A stretch of 64,000 bases of DNA, taken from NCBI RefSeq assembly GCF_033473495.1, contig NC_088942.1, positions 1,054,001 through 1,118,000 on the forward strand, written 5' to 3'. A program made the position numbers and the translations under genes. Every line of letters begins with the position of its first letter. Position 1 is the stretch's first letter. Source of the stretch: Cercospora beticola (taxonomy: Eukaryota; Ascomycota; Dothideomycetes; Mycosphaerellales; Mycosphaerellaceae). Shown here piece by piece: positions 20,400 to 33,500 of this stretch. The notes below the pieces were generated by a model. It searched no databases. It saw only the letters and a program-made list of their open reading frames with translations, and was not told the origin of the DNA.

Positions 20400-23187
20400 C
20401 TTGATAGATTGTTTTGTTTGTTGGGTTTTGATTGATGTTGAGTTTTTTTTGTTGAGCTACCAGAGCTGTTTGATTGTTTGTTGTGAATGAAAATGAGAAA
20501 GCTACCAGAGCTTTTGTGCGAACGAAAAGTTGCTGAATGGAGAGGCTGTTGTGTTGTTGTGATGAGAAGTCAACCAAGTGGGAGGAGGACGTGGTATTTG
20601 TACATCTGGCGATGCATCTGCTGTGTAGCCATGTTCGCGCATGGTTGGAGCGCAAGGCCCGCCGTCGGCGAATCCGGTATTCTGTTGACAACGTTGAATC
20701 TTGGCGGCGACGTCGTCGATGTGTGGAAGACGAGAACCACTCTGCGTATGCTGGTCGGTGTTTCGGACGGCGAGCTTGATCAGTGATCTTGACCAGGACT
20801 TGGCACTGTTTTAGAGTCTTGGACGGAGTTTTCCTTCAGATCAGCTACAGGGCATCGGCTATTTGTGGTGAGCGCCTATGCAATCCAGATGGGTCTCTAG
20901 GTCGGAGGAATAGTGATCAGCTCGTAAGTGCAACGCAGACAATAGCCATGCATTGACGGTTTCTTGGCATAGCAGGGAGCGCATCGCATCGGAGCTTTGT
21001 GCTACTTCCATTCCAAGTTAGCCCACCGGCATCAGCGCATGTTTGGACTCAGTCGCAATGACTGTTAATGCACTGCACATTGAGTTCTCAGCGAGGCGAG
21101 TGCCTTTCATCAGCTTTCGAAGAACTTGACTCCGAGCGATATGAGTATCACCAATATGGAGCTGGCCGCCGTCTCACTGTCAACGTCTGTTAAGGCCAAC
21201 TCGAAGCAGTGTGCGGGCGTGCCCACTTTGTCCTTTCTCGCCCAAAATGCACCCCATATTGCCTTGTTGCCGATGGCCCCACGTTGCAGGCCAGGGTTGG
21301 CAGCCAGGTTAGGCCAGCTAGCCTACTGTATTCGTCTTGAGACCCCAGATCGACGTGACAGCGAGCTTTCTCGGATCTCGGTTGATCAGATGATGCACAG
21401 AGATAGCTGGCTCACAAGTAGGTCCGTGGCCTGAACAAGGAAACTCGGAGCAATTTATGGGCTCCTAGTTGTGCTATGCCGCAAGAAAGAAAAGGGACTT
21501 TCGTCGCAGCCACCATACTTGAGCAGTGCACATTAAACCCCATTTCAGGGTACTCGTGCCACCACAGCGCTTCGGCATTAGGAGCGCTGACAGGTGTATT
21601 GCTGGCTGCTACGATATCACAGTCCTGGAGTCCTGGTAATACGATGCTCTTCTCCTTGGCGCTGCCGGAGCTAGAAGAAAGGGTAAGCACTATTTAGCAC
21701 CACTTGAAGCACCACATCTTCCTGTCATGGCATGAGAGGTCTCATTCAGCATAGACTTGGCTCCGTGCGTGCCGATGAACGCACAAAGGTTCATTGCGCG
21801 TAGATCAGATGGCGTAGAGCCGCAGCAGAGGTCTTCTCGGCCTGGTACTACTTGCAACGGGCAAGTGGGCGTTCGGTAAATACGGAGAGTCCGGCAGCAC
21901 CGATCTGTTTGAAGTGATACAATAGGCTGTTGATCGGCTCGCCAGTAACGCCAGTAAGTCTTTGATGACAAGGGCGTATTTCTTGTAAGTCAAGAAATGC
22001 TTCTGTGCCTAGTGTGGATGTCCTGATGCCTCACGGTATCCCGGTCGGCTGCTGGCGTCCCTCGGTTCCCGCTCGCGGCAGATGAGCTCTCTGGACGTGC
22101 CAAGACCACGGCTGTTTTTGAAGAGAAGTACCGGTCAATCTAGGCGTGATTTCGACATGCAATCCACGTCGAGCGTCGAGAGTGATGTGATGGTAAGCAG
22201 TGGAGACGGTGTGAGGTCGAAGCCAGATTGCAAATTTGCCCTGGTCTGTTTCGGCTCGGATTCCTCGGGTTCAATCCGACGACACCTCACCCCCATCAAA
22301 GAACCGGTATACATTGCCCACCAGTGTCACCAAATATTGCATCGTCCATCATCGTGCGACGCAAGCATTGCCATGTACATGATCTTCGGCAGAATCTATC
22401 GCCACCACGCGCTTACGGGGATGTGATGTCCAGAACACTTGAACGGCATTTTGGCACAGACTTGGCTATGTCAGGGGCAGATGCTTGTGCAGAGTAAGAT
22501 GCCAGGGACTGGCGACGAAGAACAGCAATACCAACCCAGACATCACTGAGAAACAGCAGCAGGGACGAGTCCTGCACTTCTCATTCTACTCGCTCCGCTG
22601 CACTGGATTTTTTACGCGATGTTCAGCCCAAGTAGGCATTTCGTCACTTCGGGCAATTCATTCATATCCTTGGCGTCTGTCACTACGGCTTCTCCGGACG
22701 GCGCGGGAATACGAACTGTTTTGGACACTACGCAGTGCTTCCACGATACGCCAAGGACCGAGACTATCAACATATGACTTTCTATGCAGTGGGCATGGAA
22801 CGCGGATACAACTGAAGCCGAAAGTCAGTCGGCAGTACAATGACTCCCGAAACAGTCTCATTGCAAATGGAACTGCAGAGACCCCTAGTGGAAGCATTGC
22901 AACGCTGAGCAAGATACCCCACATCTGCTTCTGGTATACTACACGAAATCCTCTGTGACAGCACCAAAGAGGAAATACGCAGAGTAGACATCTGAAAACA
23001 CGATTTGATGAGAAACCCAGCTCAATCCGGCATCTACCAAACGACTGCAGAATCTAACCAGCACACTCAATATGCTCGAACAAAGCCAGAAGATGTCCAC
23101 ATCTCAGGCATGAATATCCCCACGACAAGAAGTGAAGTCCCCAACATCCCCATCATAGCCCCACCTCGCTCATGACTCAGCTTCCAC
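20400..23187. other. 2.8 kb intergenic region, nothing recognised
   Basis: The first ~170 bases, rich in T on the plus strand, are the likely 5' UTR and promoter of the repeat-peptide gene. Beyond that, frames of up to ~115 codons occur on both strands without domains, signal peptides or sensible splicing. One tRNA-like T-loop (GGTTCAATCC near 22269) was examined and rejected. Confidence 0.45.
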
Positions 23188-23872
23188 TCAATCATACTCA
23201 TAAGCGGTGGTGTTCACCGCATTGCCTGCAGCAACTAAGCTCGCATACAGACATCCCTCCGGCAGATCCTTCGTGATCCCGACGTAGAACTCCCAAGGGC
23301 CTGGCAAACGGCCGGGCTGACCGGCGACAGGAGGGGCCTGAGGATCGACATCCGTAGAAGGACAGAAGTATGTGCCGTTCTCGTGACTCAGGATATCGAA
23401 GTTCGGGCCTCTATCAAGTGACCAACCCGAGGTGACAGCATCGGCTGGCACGTCAGAATCGTCCGCACGAGTATACGAGACGCGACCGCAAGATTCGATG
23501 TAGCTGGTGAGAACATTAGGAATAACTCCACGGCGGAGAGGCACCGAATCGAGGCTGAACTCACACTTTCTGTCCTTCACTAACCTGCACCGCCAAACTC
23601 AAGACTCCATTGCTGAGCGCAAACGTCGTACGAGTGGTATTCACTCCTGCGCAGTTGAGACCTTGGACTCCAGGACAGTATGTCGAAGGCTGCTTTCCGA
23701 TCCAGAGATGTCCACGATTGGCGTTGATGCCCCCGAAGTGGATTGGCGTAGCAGAGCGAAGGGCCATGAGGCTGAAGAATTGATTCGGAAGCTTCGAGAC
23801 GGGGAACTGCGGGAGAGCAATAGCATGGCTGATTGCCGCCAGGGCGAGAGACAGGAGGATAGTCGTCTTCAT
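23188..23872 (-). CDS. PhiA-like secreted cell wall protein
   Basis: Two exons on the minus strand (23565-23872, then 23188-23503) give 207 aa. The 61 bp intron has a GTGAGT donor and CTCACCAG acceptor with a CCTAATG branch; the join reads GQKVYIESCGRVSYTRADD. A competing GTTAGT donor upstream leads to a stop and was rejected. Residues 1-20 are a signal peptide (MKTTILLSLALAAISHAIAL). The arrangement SATPIHFGGINAN, LWIGKQPSTYCP, the GQKVYIE strand, TYFCPST and GPWEFYVG, ending in CLYASLVA, resembles Aspergillus PhiA, a wall protein needed for phialide and conidium development, and related IgE-binding fungal proteins. That assignment is from memory of the family pattern. The start is the ATG that opens the signal peptide; the upstream in-frame extension looks like 5' UTR. 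Confidence 0.72.
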
Positions 23873-25012
23873 TGTTGCAACAACGGGGAAGACAAGAGGC
23901 TGAGACCTGCTCGATGAGAAGAGAAGACTCGTAGTAGTAGCGACTGACTGTGGAAGCTGTGGCGTGGTTGAAGAGAAACTTTGTGCAAAAGGCGGACACA
24001 TGCTCTGATATTTGTACACTTCACCCTCCGCCCTCTTCCTCATCATCATCACATCCGCATGATCCTCCTACCACAACTCATCACCCTCGACCCAGCACCT
24101 TCCCGCGCCTCCACTTCACAATCGTGAAACAACCTCACAAATCCCATCCACAAAGTCCTTCATCGCACTCTCAAACGCCGCCTCCAGGGCACAGCTATAC
24201 CGGATCAGCAGGCACCACAGCCCAGTCCTCTCACAAAATCACGAGCTGACGTCGTTCCATGAAAGAGCCAGCCAAGGCCTGGTGCCACACAAATTCATAG
24301 CGGTGCAACGATGACCCTTGGGACAAACAAGTTTCAGGCGTTCAGCGAGTGACTATGGTGTAGTGTTTCCCAAGTCTGGGCAATGTGATGAACTCCACGT
24401 AATTTTGTGTTGCACATCAACAGAGCGGGTGGGAAGAAGACCGCAGAAGAGCCGTGAGATGATCGAATGACTCTTGGAGATGATGAGCGTAGGTGAAACT
24501 TTTTGTCCCGCGTGTTGTGTTGCAGGTTGTTTGGGATGTGTGTGGGGAATATTGATGACCTAGACTCTAGTCCATCTCAAGTAACAATCCCAGGCAGACT
24601 GCTACTGCCCTCAGGTGCGGGACCAGTGCACTGCTACGCAATGTCTCCTTTGAAGTTGAAGCAAGATTACGGGAGCAGCACATGCGAGCCACGACATCTG
24701 TCGTGCCAGCGTACCTGCAGTGGCGCGGGAGTCACCCCAAACATGCATGAACGGTGCGACCAAGCTCGCCCACCAGCTTGGTCGTGTACGAAGTAGGCGT
24801 TCGTATAAGCAAATTCTCTTTACGTCGTAGCCGGGCGAGCCGGATTTGTTGTACAGAAAAATTTGCTGCTTGGCAGCTGTAGCAGAAATCTCGAGGCCAG
24901 GCTCGAGAGTAGGTTCTCTGCAGAACAAGCTGAGATGAAGTGCAGCTGATCATACATTCCCTTCTATCTCTACCTTCTACAGTAGATGTTGTCAGACATA
25001 AGCATCTTCAAC
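23873..25012. other. Intergenic between PhiA-like gene and UGGT
   Basis: 1.1 kb. The part at 24020-24200 is rich in C and CT runs on the plus strand, as expected of a promoter. No gene or RNA recognised. Confidence 0.45.
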
Positions 25013-28000
25013 TCACAACTCATCCCTCTTCCCCTCAGCCTTCTTCTTCCTCTCCTCCCTCTCCGCATCCTCCCTCTGCAACCTCTCCTGCATACTCTCC
25101 TCCTCCAATCCCACAACAGCGTCCACAAACCCCTTCCTCTTCTCCTCCTTCCACCTCTTCGCCAACCCCCCAATCTCCTCATCATAAACATTCCACTCCG
25201 GAACCTGCCTCCGCGCCCTCTCCAACTTCGGTTCCTTCGTCTGCGGATTATTACACAAATCAATCGTCTTCGCCTCCTTCAAACTCTCATCCGAACACCA
25301 CGTTTCACACCACAACCACTCCTGCGGTAAACTATGAATCGGCAACAGGCTCTGCATATGATTCGGCAGATCCTGATCCAAATTACTCAACGAATTCGGA
25401 TCCGCCGATAATTGATGGTAATTCTGTCGTAGACGATCACCAGCCGCCATTTGTCGGAAACGTTTCAAATCGACGACGTATAAGGCGGAAATATGGTATG
25501 GGAGGCCTTTGAGGAAGTTCTTCCAGTAGCCTTGTTTCCAGAAGCGGAACCCTTCCATTTCGGTTCGGCTGTCACACATGGGTGTGAAACCGTACGGCGC
25601 GCCTTGCAGGTCGTGTTGTACGAGTTCGTACATGTCGGTGCGAACGATTTGATCGGCGTCGACAAAGATGACTTTGTCCAAGTCGAGTGGGAACAGCACA
25701 TCGAGGAAGAGGATCTTGTAGCCCCAGATCTCACGTTGCTTCTCCTTCTGCCCTCGGAGCCAGTGTGGCCACTTGTAAGTAACCATTTCGTACTCAAAAC
25801 CGTATGTCTCCGCCATGACCGGGAGGAAGTCCTTGAATGAAGGGGACAAGAACTGTTCGATGAACCAGAACTTGACGCTGTGCTTGGTGTGTTTCATGAC
25901 TGAAACCATCATGATGTTCAACATGCGCTCATACAAATGACCCGAGGCAACGGAGAAGATGTTGATATCTGCATGCTTGCGTTCTGGGGTAGCAGTGGCG
26001 GATCCAGACTTGGACAATAGGCCGCTACCGAGCTTGGCTGCTTTTCCGAGGAACTTCTGTGCACCATCGCCCAGTCCTACCTGAGCCAGGAGATCACCTG
26101 CACCATCTGCGAGCGATTCGAGGGCAGACTTGGAAGGCTCCAGCACATCTTCGTCCTCCATACCCGGGTTGCGAGAGATCCGAGGAAACAGTGTCGCTCC
26201 TTTGAAGCTCATCAGCGCGATCTCTGTCGAGTTGTCGGTTCCTTGCTGATCATAACCAGAGGCACCAGCACTGTCAATATGGAAGATCTCCTCACTCCGT
26301 CCTTTCTGCATAGCAAGACTGTAAATGCCTGGATTCGCCTTGAACTGGAAGTATCCAAGATTGGCCATGATAATAGTGTCAGCAAAGTGCGGATCGGCAT
26401 CAGTGCCCAGCACAAGTTGCGCTCCCCGTGGAGGTGGTCCAACCGTAACATCACGAGAGTGACCTTCGATCAGAATATGCTCCAATTGATAAGTAGCATC
26501 GATGTCGTTCTTCACAGCACTCAGTTTGATGTTGTCCAGATCGTGCACAGTGACCTCTGGTGCCACAAGCCAAGCTGGGGGCAAATCCATTCCCATGTTC
26601 AGTAGAGCATCTGCAGGAAGTCCGCGGAACTGTGCACCAGTCGGAGCAAGAGAGCCATCAGCTTCAAAGTGTGGCTTCGAGCTCAATACATGTCGATAGA
26701 AGCGCTTGATCGGGATCTCTTCAAGGCGGTCTCGCGGGTTCAGGAAGAGACGCACATGGACGCCATCGAACTCCGACAAGACCTTGATGATGGGTATCCA
26801 CTTCTGAGCTGCCTCAGAAGCTGGGTCTACCGCAGCATAGATTTGGATCGTCGCTGTGTCCAGATCTCCGATATTGATCGCTGTGTGGTTGGACTCAAAC
26901 TTCTTGAACACATCAGTGCGGACCGTCGGCGCTGCTTCGAAGATGCCCTCTGGCACATCCGAAATGAGTGACAGAGCAATCAGATTGGAGATTCGTGCGA
27001 ATGCCACAGGGGTAGAAGACTTCTGCTGAAGACCAAGAGCCTCGATCGCAAGTGCCGCTGGCAGCAATCGTCTCGTACGCTCATATGTGAGCAGAGTCTC
27101 AATATCTGACGACTCGATCGGAACATCATCGGACACTGGGCCTACCACTCTTCCGTTCGCGATCAGTGCCTTCTTGCCAGGTGTAACCCCCACAGCGGTG
27201 ATGAGATGATTGAACTTAGCCCAGTAGCTGCGAACTTCCTCGTCGATTTCCGGAGTGCTGTCCTGTGCCGCAGCAAGTCTCAGGATCTCATAGATCTTCC
27301 GTCTGGATTCCAGATTCATATCAGGAGCATCTCCGCCAGTGCTTGAGGTCCAGAAATTGTCCCACTCAGTAATAAGGCTCTCCAACACAGTAGCCGCGCC
27401 GTCTTTCTGCAAGTCCGAAGCGATTCTGGACTTGGAGTCTCCGTCGCGAGGGACGTGTAGTACAGCTACTTCAACGTTGTCATGATCCTTCTTATACAGC
27501 AGAGCCTCCATAAGCTGCTCAAATCCTTGTTCGCTGTCCAGATCAGCCACCACAGTCAGATGAACAAGCTCTCGTTCAATAGTCTGCGGATCAGCAGGAA
27601 TACTAGGCAGATCTTCAAACTCATGATGATCACCAAGGTTGAGAAATCGCAGACTGCTGTCATCTTCCGGCACAACCAGGGGATTGCGCCTGAAGCTCGC
27701 TTTACTGAGAAAAAGGGTGGGCAGATAATCCTCGTCGCCAAGCTGACCAGTATAGACAGCCTGCTGCACGGTGCGAAGATCAATGCTGACTTGCTGGCTC
27801 ATTACCTGCAGCCAATCCTCGGTCCTGGCAATTGGCGCACCATTGATCAGCACAGGAGGTGTAGAATCTGTGCTGCCGATTCTGCTGATATAGTCCTTGC
27901 TCCTTGTGATTCTTTCAGACAAGGTCTTGTCCTTCAGCACATCCGATAGAGAAAGGTCCTCCTTGTTGGGACGAAGCTTGCCGGCAGTCTTCACAGCTTG

Positions 28001-29706
28001 GAACACCTTCTCGTTGGGCTTGCTATACCTGCGACCAGCCGCCTCCAGCGATTGTTCCAGGTACTTAAGTGCAGTACCAAGCCCATAGTTGTGAACGAGG
28101 TAGTAGATGATTGTCGCCTGCTCCGTGCTAGTCTCGCTTCGAATCCGTGGTGCCAGACCCATCCGAATAGGAACTTGACGTGTAACAAAACTCCGTAGCT
28201 GCTCAGAAACGAGCAAAACATCGTTGAAATCCGCAAAGTCAACCGGCAAGACCAAATTGTGCACCTCTTTGCGGACCGGCGGGAGCTGGCCAGGAAAGGT
28301 ACGCTGGAGAAGTGCATTCGCAGTGGCTGGCCAATCAGCGTACCGCTTATCCTTCTCAAGATCGTTCAACCAGATGATAATATCGCCTCCCTCAGCGTCA
28401 TCTCGCCAGTCGTACCGAGGGGCCTCTTGCTCGTCCTGCGCTGCAGTGATAGCCTCGTGAGAGAGCAGCTCGATAGCCTCAGATCCACTCAGCCCAATCT
28501 GCTGCACACTCTTGATCATCCTCCGCTCCCGTCTGAGATGCTCCAGAAGCGCATAAGCCTCAACATCTCTCGGCATAATCTGCACGCCATTGATCCACAT
28601 AACATTATACCCAGGCGGAAGCAGCACTTCTCGATTCTTCGCATGCTCCTCGATAAAGTCCTGAGAAACGTTCGTCGCCGCAATACTCGTCGAATGCTTC
28701 GGGAAATCCTGGCTCAACTTCAACAGCGTCGCAAAAGGATCCTCGCTTCCCATGACAAAACTGGCAGCTCTCACTCCCAATCTCCTCAACTCCGATTGTG
28801 ACAGAGGTCGAAGATCCGAGAGCTCTTCCTCGCTCAGCTTCGTCTCTGCGGCGCTCTTTCCCTCGTCTTTCTCCGCATCTTCGCCGTCTTGTCGATCATC
28901 AATGACGATGTAATCCGTCCTCTTCAATGCAAGTTCCACACCATACCCGCTCACAGTCAAGGGCTTACTCTCCACTCCCTCAAAAGCTCTGTAACGCACT
29001 CGATAACTCGTCTTGCCGTCCTTCGCCGTCTTACTCAACGTCTTGTGGAATTCCCTGAAACTCTCACTCGACAGATCTGCGTACAGTACGCTCGGCTTCT
29101 CGCTATTCGCGTCTCCCAGCACACGATCGAAAGGTAATGACTTCACTGTATCTCCTGGTTGTCCCAAACTCTCCGCGCTTTTCTCGTCCAAGTCTGGAGA
29201 GCAGTATTTCTGCCCGCTGAAAGGGACATAAACCCACGTATCGCATCCTGCATAGCCATCTCTCTCTTTCGATATTGTGGGAACAACGGAAGTGTTGTAG
29301 TATTGATAGTGGGCTTCGATGCGTGGGGCAGCGGAGTGGATGGCGAGAGCATAGTCGAAGGATGAGAGGTCCTCTCTCCCTAGATGTCCGTCTGATTCGA
29401 GGAGTGATCGGAAGGCTTTGTATAGCTGTTCGTCGGTCGTCGAGGAATCGAAGTAGCCGTCTGCGATGCGATCGAGGAGAGGGAAATAGGCTGTGTTGTT
29501 CTCTTCGGCTGCTGTCTCGCTAAGGTATTGTTCAGCTACGTGACTTCTGTGGTAGAGTGCGTGAAACCGTACAGCAGTTCTACCAGAAACGGTGGAGCAC
29601 CAAAGGCTGTCCGTACGGCGACGTTGACGGAGGGAAGGGCATTGGAGCAGGTCAGCAAGCTGGCCAGAGCTGCTGCCTTCCAATTGCCCCACGATCTGTT
29701 GGCCAT
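25013..29706 (-). CDS. UDP-glucose:glycoprotein glucosyltransferase
   Basis: Two exons on the minus strand (29573-29706, then 25013-29519) give 1546 aa; the 53 bp intron has a GTACGG donor and CCTTAG acceptor. Splicing replaces a stop-bearing read-through with VELLETAAEENNTAYFPLLD, typical of the family N-terminus. Residues 1-24 are a signal peptide. The middle is the family's thioredoxin-like and beta-rich sensor region. Roughly the last 300 residues are the GT24 catalytic domain: INIFSVASGHLYERM, the metal-binding IFVDADQIVR and LDQDLPNHMQ. The protein ends RDEL, an ER-retrieval signal. The enzyme re-glucosylates misfolded N-glycoproteins in the ER lumen so that calnexin can rebind them. 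Length matches the family (about 1500-1600). The first ATG in frame is at 29706. Confidence 0.96.
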
Positions 29707-30099
29707 GTTGGCTCTTCGTTTCTGCAATCACTTTGCTAGATCATTGAGGAAAATGTGTCGCGGACGTTGGACGCCAATCGATATGGCGGCGCAGAGGGGT
29801 CCCGCTGACAATTATTTGAAGCTACGTGTCGTTCAACACGCGTCTCGCCTCTCCACGACTAAGACGACAGGGCACGCGAGTCTTGTTGAATGTGACCAGA
29901 ACACATTGGATGACACTGTCCCAGCTGATGCGAAGTGAAGCTCAGCTCATGTGGTGCTATCGCAAGGTTGTCGATGTGTCTCCTCCGTGGCTTCTCCGGG
30001 CGTCTAGCGCGCGAGCATGTGAACGGAACACCACAACAGCGCTGCGTGAGCATGCAAATCTTCACTCTACATCTAATTCTATCCCGAACCTCTACCACC
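29707..30099. other. Intergenic between UGGT and arginase
   Basis: 393 bp, upstream of UGGT and downstream of arginase. No independent feature seen. Confidence 0.5.
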
Positions 30100-31130
30100 C
30101 TATAGCAAAGTATCTCCCAGCGCACACCTCACAATACTCACCCCCGCCCTCACCGTCTCACTAACACCATGCGCCTCCAAATTCGGATTGACCTCGACCA
30201 AATCCAACGCAACCAAACTCCCCGTCTCATGCACACACTCCGCAATAAAATCTCCCTCTCTCAACGTCAACCCTCCTCTCACCGGCGTCCCCGTGCTAGG
30301 CGCCCACATAGGATCCAAAGCATCCACATCAAACGACAAATGAATCGGCGTATCCCGTCCAATCCAACCCAAAGCCATATCCATGACCTTCCCGATCCCA
30401 TGCCGATCAATATCGTGCATCGAGAAAGCTTTGATGTTGTTATCCTTCAAAATCTTCTTCTCCCCTCGATCTACATCTCGAAGACCAATGTAGACGAGCT
30501 TCGCGGGGCTGATGCGTTGGTCTTCTGTGATCCAACCGAAAGGGTTTTCGGCAGTGTCCGTTGCGAGACCTGTGAGAAATGAGACGGGCATGCCGTGGAT
30601 GTTTCCGCTATCGCTCGTTTCGGGCGTGTTGATGTCTGCGTGTGCGTCGACCCAAATCACTGCCATGTCTCTTCCTAGACGCTCGCGGACGGCTTTGGCG
30701 GTGCCGGAGATGGTACCGATGGCGATGCTGTGGTCTCCTCCCAATGTCAGCACGAAGCGGCCTTCGCGTGCGTGCTCGTAGACTTGGGAGCTGAGTTTCT
30801 TTGTCACGGCGGACACGGCTCGAGGGTTTTTCATGCGGCGGTGTTCGGGGTCTTCGGAGGGCATGAGATCGCCGTAGGCGTGGACTTTGTTGTCGTATTT
30901 CACGTCATATTTGAGTTCGTCGCGCAGGTCGTTGATGAGGCCGGACTCGATGAGGGCCATTGGGGCCGCATCTGTGCCTGGTTTGCACTGGAGAGTGGCA
31001 TGTTTAGTCTGTGTTCCTTGCATAGAGGATGAGGGAAGAGACGAACTTGTCCACCACTAAAACCGACAGCCACCAGACCCAGCTCGTCGGCCTTGGATAG
31101 GAACTTTGGTGTAATTGTAGGAGCGTCCAT
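30100..31130 (-). CDS. Arginase
   Basis: Two exons on the minus strand (31047-31130, then 30100-30987) give 323 aa, a normal arginase length; the 59 bp intron has a GTTCGT donor and CTCCAG acceptor and sits in phase 0 after FSGGQ. All binuclear manganese motifs are present: GGDHS at 111-115, DAHADINTP from 142 and SFDVDALDP from 246. The enzyme hydrolyses L-arginine to ornithine and urea in the cytosol and feeds arginine catabolism. In other fungi arginase is under nitrogen control; GATA-type sites in the upstream region (see 31567) are compatible with that but not proof. Confidence 0.96.
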
Positions 31131-31496
31131 TGTGCTACTTTCTGATTGTATCAGCCTTCATGTCAATCGAGTCACTCGATGAGCGGTGCCTTACATCGTG
31201 GATGCCGATGACCTCAGGATGTCTCAGGTGTACAATCTGTAAACGATGATGAGAAAGCTAAGAAGAGTTTCTCTTTGTCCCTGTCCCCGTCCCGTAGAAA
31301 AAGCGGAAAGTTCACGATAGAGTTGCAAACGCAGAATGCAAGAAAGAACAAGGAAAACAGAAACGGGCAGCGAGGATACTTCCTTTTTGAAATCGCAGGG
31401 CGCAAGAGTCTTCCGGCTCACTATCGCTCCCTAGGCTCGCCGTTTACGAGACGCAAATGCTGTCGAGTGGGCTGTCGACTCATCGTGTCGCCTTTT

Positions 31497-31533
31497 CCTG
31501 TACTTAGGGGAAGTCGAAGACCTTAAGTACAGG
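31497..31533. repeat. Short inverted repeat (hairpin)
   Basis: The arms CCTGTACTTA and TAAGTACAGG are perfect reverse complements of 10 bases, extended by two G-C pairs beyond a single bulged base. It lies about 370 bp upstream of the arginase start. It could be a factor site or a chance palindrome. Confidence 0.6.
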
Positions 31534-31566
31534 TGTAAGCGGTAGCGTGGTGGCTCGCGGATTTCT

Positions 31567-31572
31567 CTTATC
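31567..31572 (-). promoter_or_regulatory. Possible GATA-factor site upstream of arginase
   Basis: CTTATC on the plus strand reads GATAAG on the minus strand and fits the HGATAR consensus of AreA/Nit2-type regulators. It is one of several such short matches, any of which can occur by chance. Confidence 0.25.
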
Positions 31573-32060
31573 AAATGGTTAGCCGCGGATCGGCCGTTGA
31601 TAGCCGGCATTGGAAGACGCGACTGTGGCATGTGATTGCGCCGCAGCGTGGAGAACATGTCATAGCGCGAGGAAGTCGAAGAAGACTGGAGATGAGGTTG
31701 TACGCGGTGCGCGTGTGATGCCGTTCATGTGAGCTGTTCCTGTGCGACGTGTGTTGACATCGTCTTGCAGTGCCGAGACCAGGCACATCTTCACAAAAGC
31801 CATGCTTACATTAAGCAGCTTGCATACTAATAACAAACATACAATGTCCCACGCGCATTCGCATTCGCACAATTACATTTACCCCCATGTCCTTGCCATC
31901 GCCTCATGCCACGTAACCAAACAACCACGTCTATCAAAGGTGTCCATTCATACAATTGTCCCCATCGAAGCTGTTCAGTATGCGACGGTTTTTCTCACCC
32001 CATCTGTAGTGTGGCATGCACGCTAACTAAACGCTGTCCATGATCAGCCAGAGGCTCCAT

Positions 32061-33500
32061 CTACAAGTACTTCTTTGGCTGACTGTGTCTCTGCCTCTTG
32101 TACAATGCGTAGAACAGCACCATCAGGCACTGGAAGCCGATGATGGTAAGAACCATTTGTGAGGTGCTCGGACCATGGGTTTTGATAACTGCGAACCCGA
32201 ATTAGCTTGTGTCTCAGCTGTTTCATCGCACGTCACAGCAATGTGCGGACTTACCTTTTTCCATTTTTGGCTCCAAATGGTCGTGGAAGTTGTAGTGCAG
32301 GAACGACATAGCGTTGTGCAGCTCGTCAAGAGACTGCTTGTAGTCTCTGCCCTCGATATCGTCGCGAATGATGTTGACGATCGACTCAATGCTCGACACG
32401 CGGTCGTGCAAAGCATTGATCTTGCCAACCGTCTCCGGTGGCAGCCCAGTATCTCTGCTAGCACCAACATTGTTGATCTTGCTCACGGTGTCCAAGTGTT
32501 TTGAATCAATCTTGTCCGCCAAGTTCTTGATCTCCCAATAGACAGTGCCCATCTGGTGAGTGAGGCCTTGCACGCGATTGTGCAAGTCGGCGAACTGCTC
32601 GGTTTGCGACTTGATTTGGTCTGCATCCCGATCAGGGAGCATCTCTGGTGCGCCTGGCATGCTGTCCATCTTTTTGATCTGAGGCGGGTTCTGCTGCTGT
32701 TGCTGCTGCTGCCCCTGAATGGGTTGTTGAGCTGTGTTGCCTGGGTAGCCTTGCTGTCCGCCTGTTACTGGATCTCCTCCACTGCTCACAACGAACTTGG
32801 TGACCTCGAAGGAATCTGGATTCTCTCCAGTAGTAGCAGTGATACCAAAGAAGTAGTCGCCAGTTGGCAAAGAGATCTTGTCGGAAGAGAAGCATGTTTT
32901 ATCGTCAATGGACACTGTAAGGCCTCCCCTGCTCGTAATCTTGAGTTTACTGGGTCTTCCCAAATTGCGATAACTATAATCGCAGTGCCCGAATGCCAGT
33001 GACTCGAGCGATGTAGATGAGCGGTAATCTACAGAACCGTCGTTCAGGAAACCTCGAATCTTGCCGCCAGAGCCTCCATATTGATCGACCACAATGACGA
33101 GGCCGTCGAACTTCCCCGCGTTGTAGACACTGTCTGCATGCAGGGTGTCGTATCCGTGGGTGTACCACAGCTGCAGATTTCCGGAGCCAACCTCTTGACC
33201 TGATGCTCGGAATTCGAGCTGTGCTGTCCAGTCGTTGACCTGCCCGATGCTCTGGTCTGACCAGATCGCACCCTTCGTCTGGCCGGGCCACGGCGGTGTG
33301 AGGATGACACGATCTCGAGTGACGTGCAAATCGTGGTTTACGCTGGCTGCGTGCCAGCCAGAGATTGTGGCTCCTGGTGTGAAGTCGCCTTTATGGCCGA
33401 ACGAAAGGCTATCGATTGGCGCAGCGAAGCGGTCAACGGCGGAGACGAGGGTAGCGAACACCAGCCATGCGAGTGACTGAGGTAATCGTGGGAGTGTCAT
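32061..33500 (-). CDS. L-type (legume-like) lectin cargo receptor, ERGIC-53/Emp47-like
   Basis: Two exons on the minus strand (32255-33500, then 32061-32188) give 457 aa; the 66 bp intron has a GTAAGT donor and TTCGCAG acceptor. Residues 1-20 are a signal peptide. The lectin domain (about 22-250) contains LSFGHKGDFTPG, the strand GAIWSDQSIGQVNDWTA, VIVVDQYGG and LAFGHCDYSYRNLG. A glutamine/proline linker follows (seven Gln in a row), then a predicted coiled coil (about 315-405). The short second exon supplies the membrane helix (VLTIIGFQCLMVLFYALY) and the cytoplasmic tail ending KKYL, a dilysine ER-retrieval signal. Such receptors carry N-glycoproteins from ER to Golgi. Without the splice the protein would lose its anchor, which supports the model. 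An upstream in-frame ATG was passed over in favour of 33500, which opens the signal peptide. Confidence 0.94.
32691..32711 (-). repeat. Poly-glutamine codon run
   Basis: Seven consecutive CAG/CAA codons in the linker of the lectin gene, a candidate length-variable microsatellite. Confidence 0.85.

Larger units (their letters stand above)
31131..32060. other. Arginase upstream region
   Basis: 930 bp between the arginase start and the 3' end of the lectin gene. It contains HGATAR-like sites (31316-31321 on plus, 31567-31572 on minus) and one good inverted repeat (31497-31533). No gene recognised. Confidence 0.5.

Noticed and set aside
22225..22306. tRNA-like sequence with GGTTCAATCC T-loop and a GGTGTGAGG/CCTCACC near-pairing
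   Set aside because: Acceptor and D-arm pairing do not work out and the anticodon arm is not formed.
23504..23583. Alternative GTTAGT donor in the PhiA-like gene
   Set aside because: Using it puts the second exon in a frame with an early stop; the GTGAGT donor gives a continuous family-like protein.
24970..25512. Pro/Ser-rich plus-strand frames opposite the UGGT C-terminus
   Set aside because: Mirror of the Lys/Glu-rich minus-strand coding sequence, which has a clear GT24 domain.
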